The translations under genes were made by a program, and so were the position numbers. This document shows positions 26,506-34,804 of a stretch of DNA of 64,000 bases, one piece after another. The notes below the pieces were generated by a model. That model had not been told where the DNA came from and made no database searches. It was given only the letters and a program-made list of their open reading frames with translations. The first letter of the stretch is position 1, and each line of letters opens with the position of its first letter. This DNA is from Microbacterium sp. UFMG61 (lineage in GTDB: Bacteria; Actinomycetota; Actinomycetes; Actinomycetales; Microbacteriaceae): assembly GCF_015354505.1 (NCBI RefSeq), contig NZ_JACAFP010000013.1:952-64951 (forward strand), read 5' to 3'.

Positions 26506-27368
26506 GCGAGCCAGCGGAGGCACCGCGCAGGGTCGGGGTTCTCGGCGGAGGGCGCATGGGAGCCGGAATCGCGCACGCGTTCCTGCTCGCCGGCTCGCAC
26601 GTCACCGTGGTCGAGCGCGACGCGGCGAGCGCGGATGCAGCCCTGGCACGCGTCAGCGACAGCATCCGCAGATCCGTCGACCGCGACCTCTCCCTTCAGG
26701 AGGCCGACATCGTCGGCCGTCTCACCACAGGAAGCGACATCGCGTCGTTCGCCGACATCGATCTCGTGATCGAGGCGGTGCCCGAGGATCGCGAACTCAA
26801 GGAGCAGGCCCTCGCCCGCGCCGAAGCGGCGATGCCCGCACATGCGACGCTGGCGAGCAACACGTCGTCGATCTCGATCGATGACCTGGCCGCGAACCGC
26901 CTGCGCCCGGAGCTCTTCCTCGGCCTGCACTTCTTCAACCCGGTTCCCGCCTCCGCGTTGGTCGAGATCGTTCACGGGACGGCGACTGCCCCCGCGGTGA
27001 CCGACCGCGCCGGCGGCTGGGTGTCCGCGCTCGGCAAGACACCGATCGTGGTCAGCGATTCCCCCGGCTTCGCGTCTTCGCGACTGGGTGTGATGCTCGG
27101 CCTCGAGGCCATCCGGATGCTCGAGGAGGGCGTCGCGTCGGCGGCCGGCATCGATGCGGCCATGACACTCGGATACCGACACCCGATGGGCCCCTTGCGC
27201 ACCACCGACGTGGTCGGTCTGGACGTGCGGCTCGGCATCGCCGAGGAGCTGGAGCGCGCACTGGGCGAGCGGTTCGCCCCGCCGGAGCTGCTGCGACGAA
27301 TGGTCGCCGAAGGAAAGCTCGGCCGCAAGAGCGGCGAAGGGTTCTACACATGGAACGAGGAGAGATGA
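26502..27368 (+). CDS. paaH: 3-hydroxyacyl-CoA dehydrogenase (3-hydroxyadipyl-CoA dehydrogenase)
   Basis: Short NAD-dependent dehydrogenase, 288 residues. The Rossmann motif is at the N-terminus (VGVLGGGRMGAGIAHAF) with a following acidic VVERD that selects NAD, and the catalytic His in LGLHFFNPVP. It oxidises 3-hydroxyadipyl-CoA to 3-oxoadipyl-CoA. It is translationally coupled on both sides (ATGA overlaps). 3-Hydroxybutyryl-CoA dehydrogenase is the same family; the operon decides the assignment. Confidence 0.88.
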   Translation: MSEPAEAPRRVGVLGGGRMGAGIAHAFLLAGSHVTVVERDAASADAALARVSDSIRRSVDRDLSLQEADIVGRLTTGSDIASFADIDLVIEAVPEDRELKEQALARAEAAMPAHATLASNTSSISIDDLAANRLRPELFLGLHFFNPVPASALVEIVHGTATAPAVTDRAGGWVSALGKTPIVVSDSPGFASSRLGVMLGLEAIRMLEEGVASAAGIDAAMTLGYRHPMGPLRTTDVVGLDVRLGIAEELERALGERFAPPELLRRMVAEGKLGRKSGEGFYTWNEER

Positions 27369-29446
27369 CCGAGTATCTGCCGAGCTATGTCCAGGGCGAG
27401 TGGTGGACGCCGTCGTCGCCCGAACGCTCCGCCGAGGTCCGCGACGCGTCTACCGGCGACGTCGTCACGCTCGTCTCCACCGAGGGCTTGGATCTTTCGG
27501 GGGCCCTGGAGCACGCGCGCGCGGTCGGACAGCGGAGCCTCGGCGCGCTGACGTTCCACCAACGAGCGGTGCTGCTCAAGCAGTTCGCTCTCGCCCTCAC
27601 CGAGCGCAAAGACGAGCTGTATGCGCTGTCCGCCCGCACCGGCGCGACGAAGAACGATTCGTGGGTCGACATCGACGGCGGGATCGGGGTGCTGTTCTCC
27701 TACTCCGGCAAGGGGCGGCGCGAGCTGCCCAACAGTCGCGTGCACGTCGACGGCCCGGTCGAACCGCTCTCGAAGGACGGCTCGTTCCTCGGTCGCCACG
27801 TCTACACGACGCTGCCCGGCGTGGCCGTGCAGATCAACGCGTTCAACTTCCCGGTGTGGGGATCGCTCGAGAAGTTCGCGCCGGCGTTCCTCGCGGGCAT
27901 GCCGACCCTCGTGAAGCCCGCGACCCCCACGGGCTATCTCGCCGAGGCCATGGTGCGCATCCTCGTCGAATCCGGGTTGCTGCCGGACGGATCTCTGCAG
28001 CTGGTGAGCGGCAGTGTGCCCGACCTGTTCGAGAACCTGCGACTCGGCGACATCGTCGGCTTCACGGGCAGCGCGTCGACCGCGGAGAGTCTCAAGGCCC
28101 ACCCGGCGGTGCAGACCGGCGGGGTGCGCTTCACGGCCGAGACCGACTCGATCAACGCCTCGGTGCTCGGCACGGACGCCATCGAGGGCACGCCCGAGTT
28201 CGACGCGTACGTGCGCCAGCTCGTCACCGAGATGACCACCAAGGCCGGCCAGAAGTGCACGGCCATCCGCCGCGCGATCGTTCCGACCGGATCGGCGGAT
28301 GCCGTGATCGCCGCCGTGCAGGCGCGCATCGCCGACAGGACAGTGCTGGGCGACCCGCGCGCCGAGGGCGTCACCATGGGCCCTCTCGCCTCGACCGCGC
28401 AGCGCGACGAGGTGCTGCGGCAGGTGGGCAGGCTGCAGTCGGCGGGGGGACAGATCGTCGTGGGATCGACGGATGCTCCCGAGGTACGGCTCACCGACGG
28501 CAGCACGGGCCTCTCTCCCGACGGGGCGTTCGTCTCGCCGCTGCTGCTGCGCTTCGACGACTCGCAGACCGACGCGGCGCATTCGATCGAGGCCTTCGGT
28601 CCGGTGTCATCGCTTCTCACGTACGACACCACCGCCGACGCCGCAGCGCTCGTCGCTCGGGGCGGCGGCTCGCTCGTCACCAGCATCGCGACGCACGACC
28701 CGGCGCAGGCAGTGGACCTGGCCGCACGCATCGCGCCCTTCAACGGCCGCATGCTGCTGCTCGACCGCGACGACGCGCGATCGTCGACCGGTCACGGCTC
28801 CCCGCTCCCCAACCTCGTGCACGGCGGCCCCGGCCGGGCCGGCGGCGGCGAGGAGCTCGGCGGTATCCGAGCGGTGCTCCACCACATGCAGCGCACCGCG
28901 GTGCAGGGCTCTCCCGAGATGCTCACAGCACTGACAGGGGTATGGCACGCGGGGGCCGCCGCGCACAGCGACGGGCGGCATCCGTTCCGCAAGTCGCTCG
29001 CGGAGCTGCGGATCGGCGACCAGATCGTCTCGGCATCGCGCGAGGTGACGCTGGCAGACATCGAGACGTTCGCGCACTTCACAGGTGACACGTTCTATGC
29101 GCACATGGATGAGGCTGCCGCCGCCGCGAACCCGTTCTTCCCCGGACGCGTGGCGCACGGCTACCTGCTCGTGTCGTGGGCGGCCGGCCTCTTCGTCGAC
29201 CCCGAGCCGGGGCCGGTGCTCGCGAACTACGGCCTGGAGAACCTGCGGTTCATCACCCCCGTCTCCCCCGGCGACACGATCCGCGTCGAGCTCACGGCCA
29301 AGCAGATCACCCCGCGCGAGACCGACGAGTACGGCGAGGTGCGCTGGGACGCAGTGATCCGCAACCAGAGCGACGAGCTCGTGGCGACCTACGACGTGCT
29401 CACGCTGGTGAACAAGCAGCAGACACCGGAGGGTGTGGCCGCATGA
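27365..29446 (+). CDS. paaZ: Oxepin-CoA hydrolase / 3-oxo-5,6-dehydrosuberyl-CoA semialdehyde dehydrogenase
   Basis: Bifunctional ring-opening enzyme, 693 residues, as in E. coli (681). Residues 1-520 are an aldehyde dehydrogenase with Glu259 (RFTAETD) and Cys298 (AGQKCTAIRR), equivalent to E. coli Glu256 and Cys295. Residues about 540-690 are a MaoC-type hydratase with the Asp/His dyad in FTGDTFYAHMD and NYGLENLRF behind. Both active sites look intact, so ring opening and aldehyde oxidation should be channelled. It starts at ATG 27365 in an ATGA overlap with paaH. Confidence 0.94.
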   Translation: MTEYLPSYVQGEWWTPSSPERSAEVRDASTGDVVTLVSTEGLDLSGALEHARAVGQRSLGALTFHQRAVLLKQFALALTERKDELYALSARTGATKNDSWVDIDGGIGVLFSYSGKGRRELPNSRVHVDGPVEPLSKDGSFLGRHVYTTLPGVAVQINAFNFPVWGSLEKFAPAFLAGMPTLVKPATPTGYLAEAMVRILVESGLLPDGSLQLVSGSVPDLFENLRLGDIVGFTGSASTAESLKAHPAVQTGGVRFTAETDSINASVLGTDAIEGTPEFDAYVRQLVTEMTTKAGQKCTAIRRAIVPTGSADAVIAAVQARIADRTVLGDPRAEGVTMGPLASTAQRDEVLRQVGRLQSAGGQIVVGSTDAPEVRLTDGSTGLSPDGAFVSPLLLRFDDSQTDAAHSIEAFGPVSSLLTYDTTADAAALVARGGGSLVTSIATHDPAQAVDLAARIAPFNGRMLLLDRDDARSSTGHGSPLPNLVHGGPGRAGGGEELGGIRAVLHHMQRTAVQGSPEMLTALTGVWHAGAAAHSDGRHPFRKSLAELRIGDQIVSASREVTLADIETFAHFTGDTFYAHMDEAAAAANPFFPGRVAHGYLLVSWAAGLFVDPEPGPVLANYGLENLRFITPVSPGDTIRVELTAKQITPRETDEYGEVRWDAVIRNQSDELVATYDVLTLVNKQQTPEGVAA

Positions 29447-29853
29447 GGCCGATGATGCAGCGCGACGCCGCCTCGGCGATGCTCGGCATGGTCGTCGAGC
29501 TCGACGAGCCAGGAGAGGCGGTGGTCTCAATGACGGTGCGCGACGACATGCTGAACGGCTTCGCGATCACGCACGGTGGGCTGGTCTTCACACTCGCCGA
29601 CACCGCTTTCGCGATCGCCTGCAATGAGGACGAGCGCGTCACCGTCGCCGGCGGCGCCGACATCACGTTCCTCAAGTCCACGACCGCGGGCCAGCGGCTG
29701 ACGGCACGCGCCGTGCGTCGGGTCGTCAGCGGCCGGAACGGGCTGTACGACGTGTCGGTCACCGACGAGTCCGGTGACGTCGTCGCCGAGGTGCGCGGCC
29801 GCTCGCTCACGACGAACCGCTCGCAGGAGGGGCGACCCGACCCATGCTCATGA
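29443..29853 (+). CDS. paaI: Phenylacetyl-CoA-pathway thioesterase
   Basis: Hotdog-fold acyl-CoA thioesterase, 136 residues. NGFAITHGGLVFTLADTAFA carries the family signature and the catalytic Asp. PaaI hydrolyses dead-end ring-hydroxylated CoA esters and so rescues CoA from blocked intermediates. ATG 29443 overlaps the paaZ stop by four bases. Confidence 0.9.
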   Translation: MRPMMQRDAASAMLGMVVELDEPGEAVVSMTVRDDMLNGFAITHGGLVFTLADTAFAIACNEDERVTVAGGADITFLKSTTAGQRLTARAVRRVVSGRNGLYDVSVTDESGDVVAEVRGRSLTTNRSQEGRPDPCS

Positions 29854-29873
29854 CCGCGACGAAGGAGTCGACG

Positions 29874-31169
29874 ATGAACCAGGAACGCACGGAGATCGGG
29901 ACCGAGAGGGAACTGCACTCGCCGGACGCACTCGCTCGACTCCAGCTGGAGCGTCTGCAGTGGACGGTGCACCACGCCTATGAGAACGTGCCGACCTATC
30001 GCCGCAAGTTCGACGAGCATGGCGTGCGCCCCGACGACATCCGCACCCTCGACGACGTGCAGAAGCTTCCGTTCACCACGAAGGCCGACCTGCGCGAGAG
30101 CTACCCGTTCGGGATGTTCGCGGTGCCGATGGCCGACGTCCGCCGCGTCCACGCGTCATCCGGGACGACCGGGCGTCCGACCGTGGTGGGGTACACGGAG
30201 GGCGACCTCGACAGGTGGAGCGACCTGATCGCGAGGTCGCTGCACGCGGCCGGCATCCGCGCCGGGATGAAGGTGCACAACGCGTACGGCTATGGACTCT
30301 TCACCGGCGGACTCGGCGCGCACGCGGGTATCGAGCGCCTGGGTGCCACGGTGATCCCCGTGTCCGGCGGCCAGACGGCCCGGCAGGTGCAGCTGATCAC
30401 CGATTTCGAGCCGGATGCCATCCTGTGCACCCCCAGCTACCTGCTCACGATCGCGGACGCGATGGAGGCGGCAGGGATCGACCCGACGACGACCTCGCTG
30501 CGGGTGGCGGTGCTCGGCGCCGAACCCTGGACGAACGAGATGCGGCGCGAGATCGAACGTCGGCTGAACATCGACGCGGTCGACATCTACGGACTCAGCG
30601 AAGTCATGGGGCCGGGTGTCGCGAGCGAGAGCGTGCTCACGAAGGACGGGCCGCACATCTGGGAGGACCACTTCCTGCCCGAGATCATCGACGGCGACAC
30701 CAGTGGGCGGCTCGTGGACGGCGAGCTCGGTGAGCTGGTGTTCACCTCGCTCACCAAGGAGGCGTTCCCCGTCATCCGCTACCGCACACGCGACCTCACG
30801 CGACTCCTTCCCGGCACGACCTACCCCGCGCTGCGGCGCATCGAGAAGATCACCGGGCGCAACGACGACATGATCATCCTGCGCGGCGTGAACCTGTTCC
30901 CCACGCAGATCGAGGAGCTCGTGATGGGCATCGAGACGCTGACGCCGCACTTCGTGCTCGAGCTGCACCACGTCGCGCAGCTCGACACCATGACCGTGCG
31001 CATCGAGCGGCATCCGTCGTTGAGCGCCGAGGAGTGCGATGCCGCTGCCGCGGTGCTCCACCAGCGCATCAAGATGCACATCGGCACGAGCGTCGACGTC
31101 AAGGTCGAGGAGCCCGGCACGCTGCCCCGCAGCGAAGGCAAGTACAAGCGCGTGTACGACCTGCGCTGA
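29874..31169 (+). CDS. paaK: Phenylacetate-CoA ligase
   Basis: Activates phenylacetate to phenylacetyl-CoA with ATP, the first step of the pathway. The 431-residue length, the AYENVPTYRRKFDEHG N-terminal segment, the P-loop-like SSGTTGRPTVVGYT motif and the C-terminal RSEGKYKRVYDL-type end (here PRSEGKYKRVYDLR) match the aerobic PaaK family. ATG 29874 lies six bases behind AAGGAG; an in-frame ATG at 29844 would overlap paaI by 10 nt and is the alternative. It is the last gene of the first paa unit. Confidence 0.93.
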   Translation: MNQERTEIGTERELHSPDALARLQLERLQWTVHHAYENVPTYRRKFDEHGVRPDDIRTLDDVQKLPFTTKADLRESYPFGMFAVPMADVRRVHASSGTTGRPTVVGYTEGDLDRWSDLIARSLHAAGIRAGMKVHNAYGYGLFTGGLGAHAGIERLGATVIPVSGGQTARQVQLITDFEPDAILCTPSYLLTIADAMEAAGIDPTTTSLRVAVLGAEPWTNEMRREIERRLNIDAVDIYGLSEVMGPGVASESVLTKDGPHIWEDHFLPEIIDGDTSGRLVDGELGELVFTSLTKEAFPVIRYRTRDLTRLLPGTTYPALRRIEKITGRNDDMIILRGVNLFPTQIEELVMGIETLTPHFVLELHHVAQLDTMTVRIERHPSLSAEECDAAAAVLHQRIKMHIGTSVDVKVEEPGTLPRSEGKYKRVYDLR

Positions 31170-31185
31170 GAGGTCAATCGCCTAA

Positions 31186-31213
31186 CCGCGATATCGCGGA
31201 TAAGCGATATCAT
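31186..31213. promoter_or_regulatory. Palindromic operator and leaderless promoter of the HTH-MNT/HEPN pair
   Basis: CCGCGATATCGCGG (31186-31199) is a perfect 14-bp palindrome, and GCGATATC recurs at 31204-31211, so the XRE domain of the first gene has one and a half evident sites. TATCAT at 31208-31213, six bases before ATG 31220, is a probable leaderless -10 element overlapping the second site. Autorepression would follow directly. Confidence 0.6.
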
Positions 31214-31219
31214 CACTGC

Positions 31220-31714
31220 ATGAGTCGCGCCGCCGAGTTGATCCGCAACGCCCGCCGCAAGAGTGGGCTGACACAATCCGCGCTGGCCCGGCTCGCCGGC
31301 GTGACGCAGAGCGTCGTGAGCGAATACGAGAACGGCAGGCGCGAACCGTCGTTCGACGCCGTCGACAGGTTGATCTCGGCCGCCGGGCTTGTCGTCGAGG
31401 TCACCCCGCGCACTGCGGAGGAGCACAGCGCGCGCGACCACGTGATCGCGCTGTCCGGCGAACTCCGGCACGCACTCGAGCCGCTCGGGGCGCGACGCAT
31501 CCGCCTCTTCGGCAGCGTCGCTCGCGGCGACGAGAGCGCATCGAGCGACATCGATCTGGCCGTCGATGTCGCGCCGACTGTCGGCGTGTTCGATCTGCTG
31601 CGGATGAGGCGAGTGGCCGAGCGGATCCTCGACCGGCCGGTCGACCTCGTCCCCTTCGACGGCCTCAAACCCGCAGTGGCAGAGGCAGTCGAACGTGAAG
31701 CCGTCACGTTGTGA
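31220..31714 (+). CDS. XRE HTH-MNT nucleotidyltransferase antitoxin
   Basis: A 164-residue fusion. Residues 1-60 are an XRE helix-turn-helix (SALARLAGVTQSVVSEYENG); residues about 80-160 are a minimal nucleotidyltransferase with GSVARGDESASSDID, the GS-x10-DxD metal/NTP motif, and a later acidic residue in PVDLVPFD. In HEPN/MNT systems the MNT protein neutralises the HEPN RNase by adding AMP to a tyrosine. Fusion to its own DNA-binding domain gives autoregulation in one chain. It overlaps the HEPN gene by GTGA and sits between the two paa units without metabolic relation to them. Confidence 0.85.
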   Translation: MSRAAELIRNARRKSGLTQSALARLAGVTQSVVSEYENGRREPSFDAVDRLISAAGLVVEVTPRTAEEHSARDHVIALSGELRHALEPLGARRIRLFGSVARGDESASSDIDLAVDVAPTVGVFDLLRMRRVAERILDRPVDLVPFDGLKPAVAEAVEREAVTL

Positions 31715-32058
31715 ACCGGCACACCTCCGAGAGGCTTCAGGACATCGAGGCCGCCTGTGACGCGATCGCTCGTTATGAGCGACGGATGGACAGCGATGAC
31801 GAGATCGTCTTCGATGCCATACGCGCCCGGCTCATCGAGATCGGCGAGGCGGTGAAGGATCTCAGTGAAGCCGCGACCGCCACTGAGCCCGGCATCCCGT
31901 GGGCGGAGATCGCCGGGATGCGTGATTACCTCGCGCACCGCTACTTCGACACCACCCACGCCATCGTCATGACGACAGCGCGCACCGATATCCCGCTGCT
32001 TGCCACAGCTGTTCGGCGGATGAAGTCGAGAGAAACGGACGCATCGACGAAGCACTGA
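31711..32058 (+). CDS. HEPN-domain (DUF86) RNase toxin
   Basis: A 115-residue four-helix HEPN protein with the catalytic R-x4-H-x-Y motif intact in GMRDYLAHRYFD. In characterised pairs the Arg and His cleave RNA or tRNA, and the Tyr is the residue AMPylated by the MNT partner. GTG 31711 overlaps the antitoxin stop by four bases. The following recQ gene is convergent 21 nt away. RNase targets are unknown. Confidence 0.85.
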   Translation: MNRHTSERLQDIEAACDAIARYERRMDSDDEIVFDAIRARLIEIGEAVKDLSEAATATEPGIPWAEIAGMRDYLAHRYFDTTHAIVMTTARTDIPLLATAVRRMKSRETDASTKH

Positions 32059-32079
32059 CGGATGCTTCTGACACCGACC

Positions 32080-34203
32080 TCAGCCGCGGAGCGCGAGCAC
32101 GAACGGAAGCACCTCGGTGGCACCGGCCTGACGAAGCGCGCGTGCGGCGACGGTGAGGGTCCACCGACTGTCGGCCAGGTCGTCGACGAGGAGCACCGGG
32201 CCCTCGGGAATGTCGAGGCCCTGCGCGCTGAATCTGTCCCACAGACCGGCGAGACGGAAGACGCTGTTGCCGCCGGGCTGCCCCGTCGGTCCGCCGTTCA
32301 CGAGATCGAGCGCACCGAGGTACGGCAGCCGCCCGATCTCGGAGATCCCGCGGGCGAGAGAGTCGACCAGCAGCGGATGCGACCGCGACGGCATGGCGAC
32401 CACCGCGACGGGGCGCTCCGTCCACCCCCAGCCGGCGAGGACGCGCACACACCCGCCGAGCACCTGCGGGGTCACCGCTGCGTCGGGCGCCCCCGCGGCG
32501 AAGAGCTCCCGCAGGGTGCCGCCCCAGCCGAGGTCGGTCAGTCGGGCGAGAGCACGCCCCTCGCCCGCCTGCTCCCCCGGCGCGATGCGCCCCTTGACCG
32601 GGATGTCGAGCTTGTCGGCCCCTGTCGGCCAGGCACGCCGCGGTTCGACGGGGACGCCCACACGATCGAGCGACTCCGCGGCCTGCGTGGTGGCTGACTC
32701 GCCGATCTCGCTCGGGAACCAGATACCCGCACAGTTGTCGCACCGGCCGCAGGGTGCCGCGGTGTCGTCGTCGAGGGAGCGCTGGAGGAACTCCATCCGG
32801 CATCCGTCGGTCTGCTCGTAGTCGATCATGTGCTGCTGCTCGGCCCGGCGCTCGACCGCGATGCGCTCGTAGCGCTCGGCATCGTACGTCCACGGCTGCC
32901 CGGTCGCGACCCACCCACCCTGCACTCGGCGTACCGCACCATCGACGTCGAGCACCTTGAGCAGCAGCTCGAGAGGCGTGCGCCGGATGTCGACCATCGC
33001 TTCGAGAGCGGGGGTCGAGATCGGCTGGTCTCCGAGCGCCCCGATCACGCGCTCGGCACGCTCACGATCGGGCATCGACGCCGTCGCGAAGTAGTGCCAG
33101 ATGTCGCGGTCTTCGACGCCCGGGAGCAGGAGCACATCCGCGCTCTCGCTCGCACGACCCGCACGACCGACCTGCTGGTAGTACGCGACCGGTGATGACG
33201 GAGCGCCGAGGTGCAGCACGAATCCGAGGTCGGGTTTGTCGAACCCCATGCCGAGTGCACTCGTGGCGACGAGCGCCTTGACCTCGTTGCGCTTCAGCAT
33301 CCCCTCGGACTCGGTGCGCTCATCGGTGTCGGTCTGCCCGGTGTAGGCGCGCACCTCGTGGCCGTGATCGCGCAGCAGCCTCGCGGTGTCGACCGCCGCG
33401 GCGACGGTGAGCGTGTAGATGATCCCGGAGCCGGGGAGGTCGTCGATGTGGCTCAGCAACCACGCCAAACGGCTCGCCGAATCACGCAGGCGCAGCACGC
33501 CCAGCCGCAGCGAGGTGCGGGCGAGCGGGCCGCGGATCGTCAGAACCTCGGGTCGGTCGTCCACGGATTCCGCCCCGCCTGTGCCGAGCTGCTCTGCGAC
33601 GTCTGCCACGACCCTGCTGTTCGCCGTCGCCGTGGTGGCGAGCACCGGCACCTGAGGCGGCATCTGCTCGATCAGGTCGCGCAACCGCCGATAGTCGGGA
33701 CGGAAGTCATGCCCCCAGTCACTGATGCAGTGCGCCTCGTCGACCACCAGCATCCCGATCCTTCGCACGAGCGCCGGCAGCTGCTGCTCGCGGAACGCAG
33801 GATTGTTGAGTCGCTCGGGAGACACGAGCAGCACATCGACCTCGTCTCGGTCGAGCTGCTCCATCACCTCCGACCACTCATGCGCGTTGGTCGAGTTGAT
33901 CGCGACGGCACGAACGCCCGCACGCTCGGCCGCGGCGATCTGATCGCGCATCAGTGCGAGCAGCGGCGAGACCAGCACGGTGGGGCCGGCGCCCTGCCGC
34001 CGCAGCAGTAGCGTCGCGACGAAGTACACGGCCGATTTGCCCCACCCGGTGCGCTGCACGACGAGCGCCCGGCGCCGACCCTCGACGAGGGCCTCGATCG
34101 CTTCGTACTGACCGTCGTGGAAGTCGGCATCGGGACGACCGACCAGCTCGCGGAGCGCCGAGAGCGCAGCGGTGCGGGTGTCGACAGCGGCGGGGGAAGT
34201 CAT
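32080..34203 (-). CDS. RecQ-family ATP-dependent DNA helicase with C-terminal phosphoribosyltransferase-like domain
   Basis: A 707-residue superfamily II helicase. Visible are Walker A QRTGWGKSAVYF, the DEAH box in VVDEAHCISDWGHDFRPDY, motif III LATTATAN, motifs V and VI (ATSALGMGFDKPDLG; QQVGRAGRA), and RecQ zinc cysteines in CGRCDNC. The C-terminal 60 residues carry VLLVDDLADSRWT, the PRPP-loop pattern of phosphoribosyltransferases, in place of an HRDC domain. ATG 34203 gives MTSPAAVDTRT; the frame is open to 34251. This architecture recurs in actinobacteria, but the role of the added domain is not established. Confidence 0.88.
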   Translation of the reverse strand: MTSPAAVDTRTAALSALRELVGRPDADFHDGQYEAIEALVEGRRRALVVQRTGWGKSAVYFVATLLLRRQGAGPTVLVSPLLALMRDQIAAAERAGVRAVAINSTNAHEWSEVMEQLDRDEVDVLLVSPERLNNPAFREQQLPALVRRIGMLVVDEAHCISDWGHDFRPDYRRLRDLIEQMPPQVPVLATTATANSRVVADVAEQLGTGGAESVDDRPEVLTIRGPLARTSLRLGVLRLRDSASRLAWLLSHIDDLPGSGIIYTLTVAAAVDTARLLRDHGHEVRAYTGQTDTDERTESEGMLKRNEVKALVATSALGMGFDKPDLGFVLHLGAPSSPVAYYQQVGRAGRASESADVLLLPGVEDRDIWHYFATASMPDRERAERVIGALGDQPISTPALEAMVDIRRTPLELLLKVLDVDGAVRRVQGGWVATGQPWTYDAERYERIAVERRAEQQHMIDYEQTDGCRMEFLQRSLDDDTAAPCGRCDNCAGIWFPSEIGESATTQAAESLDRVGVPVEPRRAWPTGADKLDIPVKGRIAPGEQAGEGRALARLTDLGWGGTLRELFAAGAPDAAVTPQVLGGCVRVLAGWGWTERPVAVVAMPSRSHPLLVDSLARGISEIGRLPYLGALDLVNGGPTGQPGGNSVFRLAGLWDRFSAQGLDIPEGPVLLVDDLADSRWTLTVAARALRQAGATEVLPFVLALRG

Positions 34204-34285
34204 GTCTCCACTGTGCCTCATGCCACCGACAGCCTGGCCCCGTTCATCCACAGCCGGATCCGCGCCGGCCCTCGACGACGTCGTC

Positions 34286-34291
34286 TACCGT
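34286..34291 (+). promoter_or_regulatory. Probable -10 element of a leaderless promoter
   Basis: TACCGT followed by exactly six bases and ATG 34298; the purine run AGAGAG between them could alternatively be a weak ribosome binding site. Confidence 0.4.
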
Positions 34292-34297
34292 AGAGAG

Positions 34298-34717
34298 ATG
34301 ATCACCCGAGAACTGGCCGTATCTCTGCGCGACGCCGGTCTCGTGTGGCATCCGACCGAGGGCGATCGCTTTCAGCTCGATCTGCCGAACGAGGTCGAGC
34401 TCGAGGCCGAGGCCGACGTCTTCACGGTCAGCGAGATGACGATCGAGGCTCGCCAGACGCCCAGCGGCACGGATCTGGCCTTCAACGGTACGACCGAGTG
34501 GGCTCTCGATGCCGTCACCCTCGCCGATGCCGTCTGGCTCCCCCGCGAGGACCAGTTGCGCGAGCTGCTGCGAGGCACCTTCCGCGCCCTGACCCGCGTC
34601 TCCGATGCGTTCGTCGTCGAGGTGGAGATCGCCGGAGAGACACTGCGGTTCGAGCATCCGGACCCCTCCGAGGCCTACGGTCGAGCGCTTCTCGACCTCG
34701 TCTCGCGCTCGCGCTGA
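34298..34717 (+). CDS. Conserved hypothetical protein of 139 residues
   Basis: A soluble, acidic protein with no signal peptide or membrane segment. It begins MITRELAVSLRDAGLVWHP and has alternating charged and hydrophobic segments (VFTVSEMTIEARQ; LPREDQLRELL) consistent with a small alpha/beta fold. I recall similar actinobacterial proteins labelled as CpaE-like pilus assembly proteins, but nothing here resembles the CpaE ATPase, so I do not adopt that name. It is divergent from recQ and lies 87 nt before paaA, with a PaaR-type operator in between. Function is unknown. Confidence 0.7.
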   Translation: MITRELAVSLRDAGLVWHPTEGDRFQLDLPNEVELEAEADVFTVSEMTIEARQTPSGTDLAFNGTTEWALDAVTLADAVWLPREDQLRELLRGTFRALTRVSDAFVVEVEIAGETLRFEHPDPSEAYGRALLDLVSRSR

Positions 34718-34755
34718 TCGCCCTGCCTTGCGCGCCGACGACCTCCGTGTCAGAA

Positions 34756-34777
34756 TTACCTAACGACCGGTCAGTAA
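34756..34777. promoter_or_regulatory. PaaR-type operator upstream of paaA
   Basis: The core ACCTAACGACCGGTCAGT lies in a 22-bp imperfect palindrome with TTAC/GTAA ends, 27 nt before the paaA start. It resembles the sites at 17365 and 24535, so the second paa unit should be coregulated with the first. Confidence 0.65.
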
Positions 34778-34804
34778 AGCCGGTGAGACACCGAGGAGTC
34801 GATG

